A stretch of DNA of 64,000 nucleotides from positions 6,083,501 through 6,147,500 of the forward strand of contig NC_045142.1 of the NCBI RefSeq assembly GCF_008831285.2, read 5' to 3'. Of this stretch, positions 23,201 through 34,047 are shown piece after piece (positions within the stretch are counted from its first letter, which is position 1; every line of letters starts with the position of its first letter). The position numbers and the translations under genes are program-made. The stretch comes from Nymphaea colorata. Its lineage: Eukaryota > Streptophyta > Magnoliopsida > Nymphaeales > Nymphaeaceae. The notes below the pieces were generated by a model. It was not told where the DNA came from, searched no databases, and saw nothing but the letters and a program-made list of their open reading frames with translations.

Positions 23201-24927
23201 CTCCTGGACAAAACGAGCTGCTGAAGTTGATAGCCCACCTCTGGTATCTCCTTGGGACAAAGTTGCTGATCCCCATGACAGTACATGTGCACAAGTGATT
23301 ATTCCAAAGCAGGAAGCATTCTTGATGCCCGAATCAGCTACTGATGATCTTAAAAGACAAAACAAACTTTCCATTGGTAATGCTTCACTTACACAGAATG
23401 TTGAGTTTTATTAATTTCCTCAAGCATTGCAGCGTTTATACAACTCTGTTTGCATGGATAGATGATCCAGAGGGTAAAGAATTGGACGTTGCTGCCCTTG
23501 ATAGGCCTTCACATAGCAACTGTCATACTGCTGAGAAATTTTGCATGGGCCAACCACCAGTTCTGCATGATGGTCCTTCCAGAGACATTCAGGAATTTGA
23601 AGACAAACATGTGCCAAAGGCAGTCATAGAAACTCAAAGTGATAATGTCTCTACAAAGCCAAATACTCAGGCTGCCAATATAGATGTTGCCGTTGCAGGT
23701 GGTATTAACACTGAAATGGAAACAGTTACAGATGATGTTCCCATCACCGAGAAAACATTTTCTGACTCTAAAGACCCGCCATTCCTCGGATTAAGTCTTA
23801 AGCGTCTGCGGTCAACAGTAGATGGTAGGGTTGAGGCAAATGATGAAAGAAAGGTCCTCAGGCATTCTGGTTTTTCTGCATTCTCAAGGTTCAGACCAAA
23901 CCTGAGATTCTTCTGCTTATATTTTTCTTTTTTATCGTTCTGAACTTTCTCTGTGAGGCCATGAATTTACTATTTTGTTATTTGGCACAGGTATAATACG
24001 GCTAGTACTCAAGGTCCAACAGGATATATGGATAGTTGTTCTGTTCCACTTGATCAGAGCTCTGAGGCAGAGAAAAAGAACATTCCTGTGCCCAACAATC
24101 CTTTGAATGCCAACCAAGTTTCTAATACCAGTAGCAACGAGCAAGACATGGGTTCATCCACCAAGAATGTCTTCTCAAAACCTTTGAATATCAAGGACAA
24201 GTCAGTACCCATGTCTACCACCAGGGGCCATCATGTCTCTGCTTTTCAACCAGTTCAATACTGCCATTCACCTCAAGTTTTGCTGCATGAAAAGGCCATT
24301 GATGCAGCGATGCATCATCCAAAAGAGGGCTCTCAGATCCAAGTCCACCAACATCACCACCACCAACACCACCACCACCATCACCACCAGCATGCTGTGA
24401 TGCCACAGCATCAGAAAAATGACCATCCTGACCAGGAAGAGCTGTCAAAGATGACAGTAGCTGTAGCACCACCATGTGGATCATCAAATGTTCTGGTAAC
24501 CAATGGACACTGCATGAACAGCAGCATGAATGGTAGCAGATCTGGGAGTAACCATGGGAGCAATGGGCTGACAAACACTGGTGTGACAAATGGTGAAAGT
24601 GATACTGGGGCAGTCGGAAAGGGAAGTAATGGCGGAGGAAGTGGCAGTGGCAGTGGGGTGGATCAAGCTCGTTCTGCACAGCGTGAGGCAGCACTTACAA
24701 AATTCCGGCAGAAGAGGAAAGAGAGATGTTTTGAGAAGAAGGTAGCTGACTGCGATTTCTGAGTCTAATTTTTTTTTTAATATGCATGTGGCAGTAAGCA
24801 ACATTATGGTAAGTTGCAGGTGCGTTATCAAAGCCGGAAGAGACTTGCGGAACAACGTCCTCGAGTGCGTGGGCAATTTGTTCGACAGATGGTATATGAT
24901 AATTCAACTCCTCAAGAAGATGACTGA
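10106..24927 (+). CDS. Pseudo-response regulator, PRR7/PRR37-like, circadian clock transcriptional repressor
   Basis: Eight coding exons keep one frame of 762 codons: 10106-10469, 18537-18698, 18814-18947, 19298-19459, 23199-23376, 23462-23888, 23991-24741 and 24820-24927. Residues about 95-215 form a receiver domain. The acidic pair D104/D105 and lysine K200 are kept. The phospho-acceptor Asp is replaced by E148 in LVLTEVVMP, so it is a pseudo-receiver. LGLSLKR at 442-448 is an EAR-like motif, which in this family recruits TOPLESS co-repressors. A His-rich run lies near 593-611 and a Gly/Ser-rich stretch before the C-terminal CCT domain (707 to about 749), which binds DNA. In known plants these nuclear proteins repress morning clock genes. 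Start chosen at the first ATG of the open frame; the residues before it lack an ATG. Introns 1 (8,067 bp) and 4 (3,739 bp) are swollen by transposons. PRR7 versus PRR3/37 cannot be settled without a tree. Confidence 0.95.
11739..11779. repeat. (AT)n microsatellite in PRR intron 1
   Basis: About 20 uninterrupted AT dinucleotides. Confidence 0.95.
13140..13450. repeat. Degenerate minisatellite in PRR intron 1
   Basis: Five or more diverged repeats with motifs GAATGAATGATTGA and TGATCAAGCATATTGTAATC recur with roughly 55-65 bp spacing. No transposon ends were seen. It could be a decayed tandem array or part of an unrecognised repeat. Confidence 0.55.
14640..15960 (+). pseudogene. Ty3/gypsy gag-protease-RT remnant in PRR intron 1
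   Basis: Short coding matches occur in the right order on the plus strand. At about 14935-15060 there is a gag N-terminal region (RPPPFTD, later EKQIFEEL and KV). At about 15140-15345 a gag core follows ([24 protein letters not shown]). A protease-end motif [10 protein letters not shown]...[10 protein letters not shown] lies at about 15436-15510. At about 15690-15850 is the start of reverse transcriptase ([18 protein letters not shown], and after a frame change APTEYGEL). Stops and frame changes show it is dead. The gag zinc knuckle and most of protease are deleted, and RT is truncated after its N-terminus. No LTRs were recognised. Confidence 0.8.
15282..16370 (+). repeat. 38-bp duplicated segment, about 1 kb apart
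   Basis: 15282-15319, inside the gypsy gag remnant, is repeated at 16333-16370 with 37 of 38 bases identical (AATAGGTC...ACAATGGC). The single difference turns the second copy into a GTCACGTGAC palindrome containing a perfect G-box. Confidence 0.85.
16621..16650. repeat. (TA)n microsatellite in PRR intron 1
   Basis: Fifteen uninterrupted TA units. Confidence 0.95.
17205..17300 (+). repeat. CACC-rich dispersed repeat, copy A
   Basis: Pattern: CACCCAAATTTTTTGGGA, then CCGCACCGGCACC units, ending CACTCATGTGACATAG. Related stretches sit at 18122-18182, 20300-20400 and 26430-26525 in the same orientation. Three of the four directly follow a dinucleotide microsatellite. Confidence 0.6.
18054..18182 (+). 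repeat. (AT)n microsatellite plus CACC-rich repeat, copy B
   Basis: AT dinucleotides broken by GTATG run to about 18120. They are followed by CCCACTCATGTTTTTTAAAA and CACTTGCACCTGCACTC, a diverged member of the family described at 17205. It lies just upstream of PRR coding exon 2. Confidence 0.65.
19901..20111. mobile_element. hAT-like MITE with GC-rich ends, PRR intron 4
   Basis: A 211-bp element has a perfect 8-bp duplication ACTTTGAG (19893-19900 and 20112-20119). Its terminal inverted repeats match at 17 of 21 positions (TAAGGGTGGGCATCGGGCCGG against TAGGCCTGGGCGTCGGGCCGG). Extremely AT-rich core, no ORF. The size of the duplication and the TA-GG terminus fit the hAT superfamily. Confidence 0.9.
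20177..20400 (+). repeat. (CT)n(AT)n compound microsatellite plus CACC-rich repeat, copy C
   Basis: CT repeats (about 20177-20215) pass into AT repeats (to 20264), then a short CA tract. The CACC-rich family member follows at about 20300-20400: GTTTTTTGAAAG, then CCGGCACCC units and ATGTGGCAT. Confidence 0.75.
20484..21183. mobile_element. 700-bp non-autonomous DNA transposon, hAT-like, PRR intron 4
   Basis: A perfect 8-bp duplication CGTCAATG flanks the element (20476-20483 and 21184-21191). The ends are CAATGTT and AACATTG, a 7-bp perfect inverted repeat. Both subterminal regions are dense in GATACG/CGTATC palindromes (20505-20580 and 21045-21172) around an AT-rich core. There is no transposase ORF. 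The superfamily assignment rests only on duplication length. Confidence 0.8.
21350..22290 (-). pseudogene. Rearranged Ty1/copia fragment, PRR intron 4
   Basis: The minus strand reads integrase C-terminal sequence first ([18 protein letters not shown], about 22260-22190). It then reads an RNase H block (about 22050-21640: [35 protein letters not shown]). RT N-terminal sequence comes last (about 21625-21360: [20 protein letters not shown], then FQLDVRHAF and EEVSMEQP in a second frame). Copia pol is normally IN-RT-RNase H, so RT and RNase H are in the wrong order. Many stops. This is a dead, shuffled remnant opposite to the host gene. Confidence 0.8.
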
Positions 24928-25082
24928 ATTGTAGCTTTATGTATTATAGTAATGGTTAGTGAGCTTTTGTCTTTGAACTATGTGAACTTAATCATGTACT
25001 CAGCTTCAACTCTCCTTGGCGATTTGTTGAACCTCACCCCACTGAATGGGATCGTCTGTCTCGTGTCTAATAAAGCACCAGA

Positions 25083-25088
<6 letters not shown>

Positions 25089-25131
<43 letters not shown>
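25089..25131. repeat. (CT)n microsatellite 160 bp after the PRR stop
   Basis: About 21 uninterrupted CT units, probably within or just beyond the PRR 3' UTR. Confidence 0.95.
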
Positions 25132-25134
<3 letters not shown>

Positions 25135-27475
25135 TACATAGACATGCAACCGTTATTATGTGCACCAGCCGCCAGGGGTCCTAAGGACACCCCAATATGG
25201 TTGGCTGTTGGGAATTCATGTTCAAGCTTGTTTCGTTTGGCTTAATATGAGCTTGCTATGCTGATCCAACGTGTTTTTCCATGGAACCAAATGGGTATTG
25301 CTGGCTATATCACATGGGTGCTTTGATTTAGAAGTTATACCCGCATCGATGCGAAGCGAGTGTGGGAATGGACTCGGGTGTGGCTTTGACATGCACCCGA
25401 GCATAGCCGACACGAATCATGTGTGGGGCTAGCCACACCTGGTCAAATTTCACATTTTTGGACATTCACCTGACTCATGTCAAAACACCAGTTCGTTGCG
25501 GTCAAACCCCGTCGGGTCTATTTGCATTATGTTTTTTGTTTTTTTGATCACTGTTAAAAACGAGGCATCAATAATTTAGGGCTTCAATCAACTCCACTGA
25601 CTGAAGCCCCTTCACCACTTTTTTCCTTCCGCCTGGGTACTTTTCTCTTTCTGGTGACCTTCAGCAGCTTCCGGCTACTATGCACCATCAGGCTGTGCTC
25701 TTCCCGGTGATGGTTCTCCTGCAGGCAAGGTAGGGACCTTTACCTCTCACATGTACTGCTGTGCAACCGGTTTCTTTTTCAGCGGCTGCCTCTTCTTCTT
25801 TTTCAGGCATTTGTTTTTCAATGGGAGGCCCTTCTTCTTTTTCAGCAACGGGGTTCGTTTTGTAATGACTGTCATTATTTTTTCACTATTGTTGGGTTTT
25901 TTTCTGTGTAAGGACTTGTTGTTTACTGCTACCACAAGCCTGCAACTTTGTTTCCATATTTGTAGGATGTTTTTTAATTTGCATCTGTGATGTTAATGCA
26001 CCGTACTGCTACTGCAGCTCCATTTTCTTATTTGAAGCATGTTTTTTGTTGTGAGCATGTGTGATGTTTGTGTATCCAGTATCATTGATTCATTTCTTTG
26101 AACTGTTAGTGTTTGAACCTGTGATGCATCGTTCTTTTAGGCTATTAGTGTTTGAAACCTTGAATATTTTTTTTTTGTAATGTTTGACTTCCGGTTTGTT
26201 TGCAGTGTTACAACTCTGTTCTTTTTGTTTTCATTTTGCAATTTTGTTGTCTTAATTGTCATTGTGTTTTACTTTGACAGTTTTCGCTTCTGACTTTTCA
26301 TGTTCTGCTTTAAGTTTTTTTATATTAATAAATAATAACACTGCACAGTGAATTCGGTATAGATGTCATGTTATTTGATAATTTTGTTGCTTATAGACAA
26401 TTTTGTCACACACACACACACATAAATAAAATACTCGTGCCGCACCCCTCACCCAAACTTTTTAAAATGTCCCACTCTGGCACCCTCGTCAGCACCCACA
26501 CCCAACACTTATGTGACAAAGGCTGCTGGTAGAAGCCATCTTTCCAGGGAACTGAAAATGAGGTGAGACGTGCTCGCACGATTTTACTTCTTGGCTTGAT
26601 AACTTCAGGAAGGGTTTCCTGAACTTGTAAACAGAAAATAATAGTTTAAATTGTAGATATATTATCATACTTTTTCATCATTTTCAATGGGTAATGACAG
26701 TGTTACATCGGATGGAAAGCATGTCATTTGAAAATTTAAAAGGTCGATTTTGGACAAGCACAGAGCTTTCATCATACTTAAAGCACGTTTGCTAGTGTAT
26801 TTCTTTTTAACATGTAAAATAAAGTCATAGGTCAAACCAAATCAGATCTTTGGCCGGTTTCACTTGTTAGTTAAACCACGAGCTTGGGGGTTTCTTGTTT
26901 CTTCTATCATAAAGTTGACATGATTTTGGTCTTCGAATTTTGTGCTTTTGCATGGACTTCTCTATGAAAGTGAATTAGGGTTCTGAAAGTTTGTAGTTGT
27001 CTGCAGTTATTAATTTACTTCTCCTACTTTGAGTGATTCGTAAATAAACCCATGGGTTGGTAGTAAGACGGACTGTGCAGAGGCAGAAGGCTTGAAGCTG
27101 ACTAGTAAATATTTTGAAGTTGTCAAGAAAGGAAACTCATGTTGATAATTCATTGACGGCTTCATGAAGGGTAAGGCTGCTAGGTTGGTGACCGCTTAAC
27201 AGAACAACAGAACAGCATTAACAAGTTGTGGAACTGTCTGAGGGAGTGTGTCACCATTACGACCTTGATCCAGGTTGGGCATATGTGCATCTACGCTATG
27301 TTCCCATGACTTCTGCACATGGGTTCAGACCGAGGGATGGGGCTAGATCCGGATCTCGAGATCGATAAAGAAATCCGCATTGTCCGATAAGATAATGAAG
27401 AACCAATGCACCACCATACACAACTTGGATCGTACATGATAATTTTGAGCTTTTATGGACAAACGTGTGAAGAGA
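25132..27475. other. Repeat-bearing intergenic DNA, no gene seen
   Basis: A (CA)n tract at 26408-26422 is followed by CACC-rich family copy D (about 26430-26525). At 25768-25845 the motif TTCTTTTTCAG recurs three times with about 30-bp spacing. The ORFs are short and unlike known families. Confidence 0.5.
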
Positions 27476-27589
27476 GCCCGGGTGCCTGCCCGGGCTCGAC
27501 CCGGCCCGGCCCGTTGTGTCGACCTTGTCGGAGAAAGGGAGGTCGACAAAACGGGCCGGGCCGGGTCAAACCCGGGCAGGGACCCGGGC
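27476..27589. repeat. Long GC-rich hairpin, 50-bp arms
   Basis: 27476-27525 pairs with 27540-27589 at 46 of 50 positions around a 14-nt loop. The arms are built from CCCGGG and GGCCCGGCCC units and end at GTCGACCT/AGGTCGAC. It contains no ORF. It is probably a foldback-type MITE or its ends after core deletion. No convincing target duplication was found. Confidence 0.85.
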
Positions 27590-27599
27590 TTACTTCAAG

Positions 27600-28150
27600 T
27601 GCTTACCTGTCAGGTTGGACGGTGGTCATGATAAAAAAAATATGGTTTTATGGACGCGTGGAAAATATAACGTTGGTGAACGTCAACTTTTATCGATGTT
27701 TGTAGAGACATGTCGGTAATTATACTTTTTAAGCAACATCCACAGCTGGACGTCAGTTCAAATTATCCACCAGAGATGCATGGAGCTATTGTGTTGTGGA
27801 AGTTCAATGCTATTGTGTTGTGGAAGTTCAATCTTTACCGACGTTTGCCAAAGGACGTGGATGAAAGTAGAGAAAATTGTTCATCTTTACCGACATATTA
27901 TGGTACTCTATCAATGAAACTTTTCGATGTCGGCTATTAGCGATGTCCAATTGTGTTCGTAGGTAAAAATTTATTATCATCGACGCGTGATTCTCCCGTG
28001 TCACTGAATATTGCACGTGCGTGTTCACGGTAGCCTTTTCACCAACGTGGCCTAGATGTCGGTAATGTTTACCGCATTAACATTATAGACGTTTTTAAGT
28101 TATACCTCTATTGACGTTTTCTATGCGTCGGCAAAAACTTCCCCTACTTG
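27600..28150. mobile_element. Possible CACTA-type subterminal region
   Basis: Short motifs of the type TACCGACGT and its complement TGTCGGTAA recur in both orientations (27713, 27835, 27893, 28060 and others). Such dense inverted subterminal motifs are typical of CACTA/En-Spm elements. No CACTA terminus, TSD or transposase was seen, so this is weak. A 24-bp perfect tandem pair lies at 27785-27832. Confidence 0.3.
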
Positions 28151-28239
28151 TTTCCTTTTTTTTTTTGGTACAAAGGAGCGGTCTAGAACCGCATTAACTA
28201 ACTATAGCACGAGGTCGAGCTACACCAATCAGATCTTCT

Positions 28240-31200
28240 TCAATCAATCGATACAAATGACCAGGTGGATTTGTAAGAATGGTCACTCCAAAAGATCCAT
28301 GAGGCAAGAAAATCTGCATACATATTAGCTTCTCTGTACGTATGACATAAGAAACACTCTCAATCACGTTTCAGCAATTCTTGACACTGCTTCACTATCT
28401 GGAATAAATGATCACGAGGCTGCAAGTCTTTAAGAACCTTATTCACAACTAACAAGGAATCTGATTCAACAATAACTTTACGACAGCCACGTTCCCAGGC
28501 CAATTTCAAACCATGAAGAATAGCAACAAGTTCAGCCTTAGTTATATGACCATAACCCGCACGACAAGTGAAGCCAAATAACCATTCTCCATTATCATTG
28601 TGAAATAAACCACCAGCCGCTAATTCTCTAGGATTTGTTCTAGCAGCCGCATCAACATTCAACTTAACAAAACCCAAGGGAGGTGACATCCATGCAATGA
28701 AGGTTTGAACTTTTCGTTGGGATAAACGAAGTTGGGCCATATGGTTTCTGAACTCACCAATAGAAGCAACTATGTGAGATAAAACATCATCAGGTCAAGA
28801 AAAACCTTCTTCAAATACAACTCGATTTCGCCACTGCCAAATATGCCAACAAGCGAAGCAAAAGAAAATAGACCAAGGAATCATGTTGTTAACCAAAAAG
28901 CGATGCCTAGAAATATTATTCCTCAGCCAAACCTCCAAAGTAGCCGTATTAAACTCCAACAATTTAGCCCCATGAAGATAGTCAGCCCATATAACTTGAG
29001 AAGAACTACAATCTCGGAAGACATGCAGAGTATTTTCCTCAAGAGCACCACACCGAAGATAAACTGCAGTACTCAAAATATTTCGATGTACACAAGCAGA
29101 TCTAGTAAGAAGACGATTATGAAATAATAACCAAATAAAGAATTTAACCCGAGGGGGAATATCAAGTTTCCACAGTTTAGTCCAAATGCCATGTGTGTGA
29201 ACACCACCAGTAAGCAATTTATAAGCAAAAGAAACAGAGAAGTTGCCATCAGTTGAAGCTTGCCAAAAATTCCTATCTTGCTCATCCTGCTGAAGCTGCA
29301 CAAAAGAAAGTAGTTCCCTAATATCAGTCAGCAAAAGCGCTAACAACTGCTCACTCCAATTGTTGTTACAAACATAGTCCTTAACATGTTTAGTGTGTTC
29401 CTCCTCAGACAAATTAACATAACAATGCTCAAGTAAAGACTTATCCCCAAGCCATTTATCTTTCCAAAACAAGGTTGTTGATCCATCACCTACAATTCGA
29501 GCACAACCTTGATGAACAAGAGATTTGGTTGAGATTATACTCCGCCAAGTATGAGAAGCATTATGTGGTAAACGAGCTTGAAGAAAAGAACCTTGTTTCA
29601 AATACTTGGATCGCAAAACTCGAGCCCATAGACCTTCATCCCCATCTTCCAATTTGCACCCTAACTTGGCGAGCAAAGCTTTGTTCATATTAGCAAACTT
29701 ACGAATGCCAAGCCCTCCTTTATCTTTTGCACGACAGACAATATCCCAATTCAGCAAATGAATTCTCCTTTTCTCTGTCGTTGATCCCCAAAGAAAATCT
29801 CTATTCAAGCTATCAATTTCTTTAGTAACAGAAACTGGCAATTTAGTAGTTTGCATAGTATAAACTGCAATGAAACTAGTCACAGATTGTACTAAAGTGG
29901 CACGACCAGCTAAAGAGAGTTGGGAAGCCTTCCAAGAAGACAAACGCTTGCGAACCTTGTCAAGAAGTTGAGAATAAGTATTTCTATTAACACGATTGGT
30001 ATGTAGTGGCACCCCTAGATAACGGCCCAGATCAGTGCAGTGATGCATACGGGAGCTCTCTTGAATACTTTGAACAACATCTTCATGAACATTAGGGGAA
30101 GTATAAAATAGAGATTTAGATAAATTCACCTTCTGTCCAGAGAAGGAACAAAATTTATTAAGACAGTCCATCATAGTCTTACATTGCTCCACTGTAGCCT
30201 CACCCATAAGAATCAAATCATCAGCAAAGAAAATATGTGACAAATAGAGACCACCTCGAGACAGAGAAATAAGTTTCCAAGCACCAGCATAAATCGAAGT
30301 ATCAATAATATCCGAAAGTTTTTGTAAACATAACACAAAAAGATAAGGTGAAAGAGGGTCACCCTGTCTTAAACCTCTAGAAGGTTTAAAATAACTAGTC
30401 AATTCCTCATTCCAAAGAACATTCATTTAAGTTGAAGTAACACAAAACATGATCAAAGATACTAGCACAGATGGCAAACCAGTATCCATAAGAACCCAAC
30501 GGAGAAAGTCTCAATCCACTCGATCATAAGCCTTTTCCAGATCAATTTTCAGTATCATACCACCGGATTTGCTTTTCTTATGTCGAAGAGAATGAAGAGC
30601 CTCTTGAACCACAATAATATTATCAGAAGTTCCTCTTCTTGGAATAAAACTACTCTGAGTTGGAGAAATTAAATTCCCTAAGAAAGGTCGAAGCCTATTA
30701 ACAATCAATCTAGAAAGAAGCTTAACAATAACATTACACAGAGATATAGGCCGAAATTGAGAAACTAATTCCAGGATTTCAACTTTAGGAATGAGAACAA
30801 TCAAAACTTGACATAAAGTAACATCAAATTTGCCAGTTAAGAAAGCATTTTGAACAAATTTGCAAATAGAGGATTTAACTACTTCCCAATTGGCAATGTA
30901 GAATCCAGCGTGAAAACCATCAGGTCCAGGTGCCTTGAAAGGGGCCATAGATTTTAAAGTCTTAAAAATCTCATCTTCCTGTGGAACATGGGACAAATTG
31001 AGCACCTGTTGATCCCCCAGTGGTACACTAGTCTTAGGACAACTTGACTCAAAACTATTATCAACAGGTTCTGCAGAATATACCTTATGAAAGTAAGAAA
31101 TAACCAATTGCTTGATAAGGTCAGGATCCAAAATCCAATCACCATGATATGCTTTCAAGGACAAAATTCTATTTCTATTTCTCCTGAAAAAACTTTGTAT

Positions 31201-32266
31201 TTCGATCACCAAATTGCACCCAATTTGAACGGGACTTCTGAAACCACATCATCTCCTCTTGTGCCAAAGTAATATTATAATCAGCAGATAATTGTTTTTC
31301 TAAGTTATACAAAAAAGGATGAGGCCTAGTTTCCAAGGCTTGTTGAACACCACCAAGTCTAGCTAATAAATGTCGTTTCCTACTAAAGATATTACCAACA
31401 ACAAAACGATTCCAATGTTTGAAAGTGAATTGAAGTGAGGTTAGCAATTCATGCAAAGGCAAATGATCCTTCCAAGACGAATGTAAAACCATGTCAAAAT
31501 CAGAATGGTATTGCCAAGCCATCTCAAAACGAAACGGACGAGCAGCATGATTAATAAGCCTAACCGGCTTTAAAGAAACAAGTACATGACAATGATCACT
31601 ATGAGCACGAGGAAGATTCAGAACAGAAGCATCAGAAAAACAATGTCGCCACTCCCCATTGCACAAGGCCCTATCAAGTTTCTTCTTAATTAAGAACGGC
31701 GGTTCTTGGTTATTGGTCCAAGTAAACCAACAACCGCTTGCATCAAGTGAAATTAACTGTCGCTGGTCAAGGACATCATGAAATTGTTGCATTCTACGCA
31801 CAGACTCTACTGCACCTCCTTGTTTCTCAGTAGCAAACAAAATTTGATTAAAATCCCCTAGTAAAAGCCACGGCATATTGTCAAAAGCTGAATAATTATA
31901 CAGATAATTCCAAAGCAATTCCCTAATAGAATGAGTAGGACTAGCATAAACAGTTGTGAGCGCCCACTGGAAACCTTTCCCATCAGTAATAAAAAGAGAA
32001 ATAAATTGATCATCCTTATCAACAACACGAATATGTCCAATAAAAGATTTCCACATAACCCAAATACCTCCTGAAAAACCTCTAGCATCAACTTTAGTGT
32101 GTCCATCAAAACTGAACCTATGAATAATGTCATCTGCCTTAGTAGCACTAACTCTTGGCTCAACTATAATCATTACCTCAATCTGATGGTTGTGAATCAA
32201 TTCCTTAGCATTACGATGAAATGCAGGATTCGCTGCACCCCTACAATTCCAAAAGAGCACAGACAT
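28240..32266 (-). pseudogene. LINE ORF2: endonuclease, reverse transcriptase, RNase H
   Basis: ORF2 starts at the ATG at 32266. An apurinic-type endonuclease carries WNCRG, LLGDFNQI and SDHCHV. A frame change falls near 31190, then RT carries APGPDG, IDLEKAYDRVD, GLRQGDPLSPY and the catalytic FADDL. A zinc-binding region after RT has a C-x2-C-like cluster, and an RNase H domain has NVDAA, KAELVAI, VESDS and REANMYADFLA. Four in-frame stops interrupt it: TGA 30511-30513, TAA 30427-30429, TGA 28795-28797 and TGA 28360-28362. The natural stop is TGA 28240-28242. Total span about 1,340 codons, normal for plant L1. The stops look like C-to-T changes (TGG to TGA, CAA to TAA, CGA to TGA), as expected of methylated, silenced DNA. 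Confidence 0.9.
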
Positions 32267-32299
32267 TGAAGAAAATAAGATAATTAATAATTTTTATCA

Positions 32300-34047
32300 C
32301 TACTCTTGCATTAAGGCAAGAGAAACATCAGCAATGCCACTCTTCTGTCCATCATCAGAACGAACCAAATGTTCATCATGTAGAGTAGTACACAAATTAT
32401 CAATAGTCACCCCACCACACTCATCCGAAGGAGGATTGGGAGGAGGAAGTAATGCAGGATCCGTTTCAGTTAGCGTCGAAACATGATTGACAACATCCGA
32501 TGAAAGAATGGAGCTCAGTAACTTAGGAAGAGAGCCACAATGGGAGGAGGAAGACGCTAAATGCAAAGGTGAAACTGAAATATTAGGGCCAATGAAAGAG
32601 TCCAAATGTTGTTGGTCAAACACACGAGGCTTAGACTTACCAGCTTTAAAAGAAAAGCTGGGTGAAGGGCCTTGCATAACTGTAGATCCATCACAGTTCG
32701 CTTTGTTCTTAAGTGTAACTGTACCTGTAGCAGAGTTAGTTAAATTAACAGAGACCCCTTTTCTAGTATGCAATTTAGTACCAACTTCACTTCTCGGATG
32801 CCCCTCCTTTATCACCACAGGGTTCGCACCAATATTAAATCCTCCTATTTTTTCGGCTGATAAAGCATCCGAAATATCCTCTCCATCCACAAATTTGGCA
32901 GTATTGAAAGAGGAAAATCTATTACCAGTATCACGCATAGTATTACTACGAGACTTTAGCTTGCCTTTGTAAGCATTATCGTTGGCAGGTTTGCGAGATT
33001 TACGTTGGACCAACATCCAAGGTCCAAAGGAGGACGCAATAGGTTGGGAGGAGGCAACAGCTCCAGGAGCCATGGATCCCGACGAACCTTCCTTGTTGGA
33101 TTCATTTGTAATAGCCTGCTTGATAATCATGGAACAATCTTCCTTCTTATGGCCAAAACGTCCACAATGAAAACATATAAGTTGGAGACCTTCATATTCC
33201 ACCCTTTGACATATTCCACCCTTTGAGGGAACTTGCCCAGCCAAAGAGAAGGACGTAAAGGTTTGGACAAATCCAATTCAACACAAACTCTAGCAAAACT
33301 ACCCCTCAAAACATTTGTCGTAGTGTCATCCAAATGAACAACCCGACCGACCTTTGCTGGTATACGCCGTAAAGCCGTAGAGTGATAATATTCCAATGGT
33401 AATTCTGGAAATCGTATCCAAGCAATCAAATTGACAATCTTGTCAGAACTTGGAGAAAAATTAGAGGTCGTCCATTGTCGCACAGTAAGATAGTGCCCAC
33501 CAATAATCCAAGGACCACCATCAAGAACATGCTTGTAATCCTCCACCTTTTCAAATTTAATCAAGAAATAATCAATGCTCAAATCAACTATTTGATAATT
33601 GCCTTGTAATACCCATAATTGTTTAATCCGAGAAGACAGAGCTTTATAACCCAAAACCTTCCCCAAAAGTTTAATAATAAGAGCATTACGCCAAGGCTGC
33701 CGCATTACACGTTTTTCCTCAGCAGAAAAGGAAACACAGTCGTCCTGTTCCAGTGTTTCCTCCGTATCAGACATTGTTTCATCAATCAAGAAATCATCAC
33801 TTGACTCAAAATTCCAATCCGTCCAAGTTGGACGATTGGGAGTAAAACCTGTAAGACTATCTTTATATGAAGCAATTCTTTCTTGCATAGAGGGGGCAGA
33901 GGCGAACATCGCTCCATCAGCACTTACCGCAGCCACATCAGATGAACTATCGCCAAAATCAGATGGTGGCTGAGCACGTTTAAATTTCTTCTTAGTTCTC
34001 TTGAGAACTTCGTCGCCTAGGGTAGGAGCATCGGGAGAATTTTTCAT
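32300..34047 (-). pseudogene. LINE ORF1: DUF4283 and zinc-knuckle nucleic-acid-binding protein
   Basis: It starts at the ATG at 34047. The N-terminal half resembles the DUF4283 domain of plant LINE ORF1 (WRNALIIKLLGK, GGPWIIGGHYLTV). It is followed by a CCHC knuckle CFHCGRFGHKKEDC (C-x2-C-x4-H-x4-C) and a low-complexity tail ending at 32300. The two halves are in different frames because a 17-bp unit is tandemly repeated at 33193-33209 and 33210-33226. This shifts the frame just before the knuckle. ORF1 proteins coat the LINE RNA. Confidence 0.9.

Noticed and set aside
24215-24694. 159-aa minus-strand ORF inside PRR exon 7
   Set aside because: Antisense shadow of the His- and Gly/Ser-rich coding sequence.
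32487-32972. 161-aa plus-strand ORF
   Set aside because: Antisense of LINE ORF1; no independent support.
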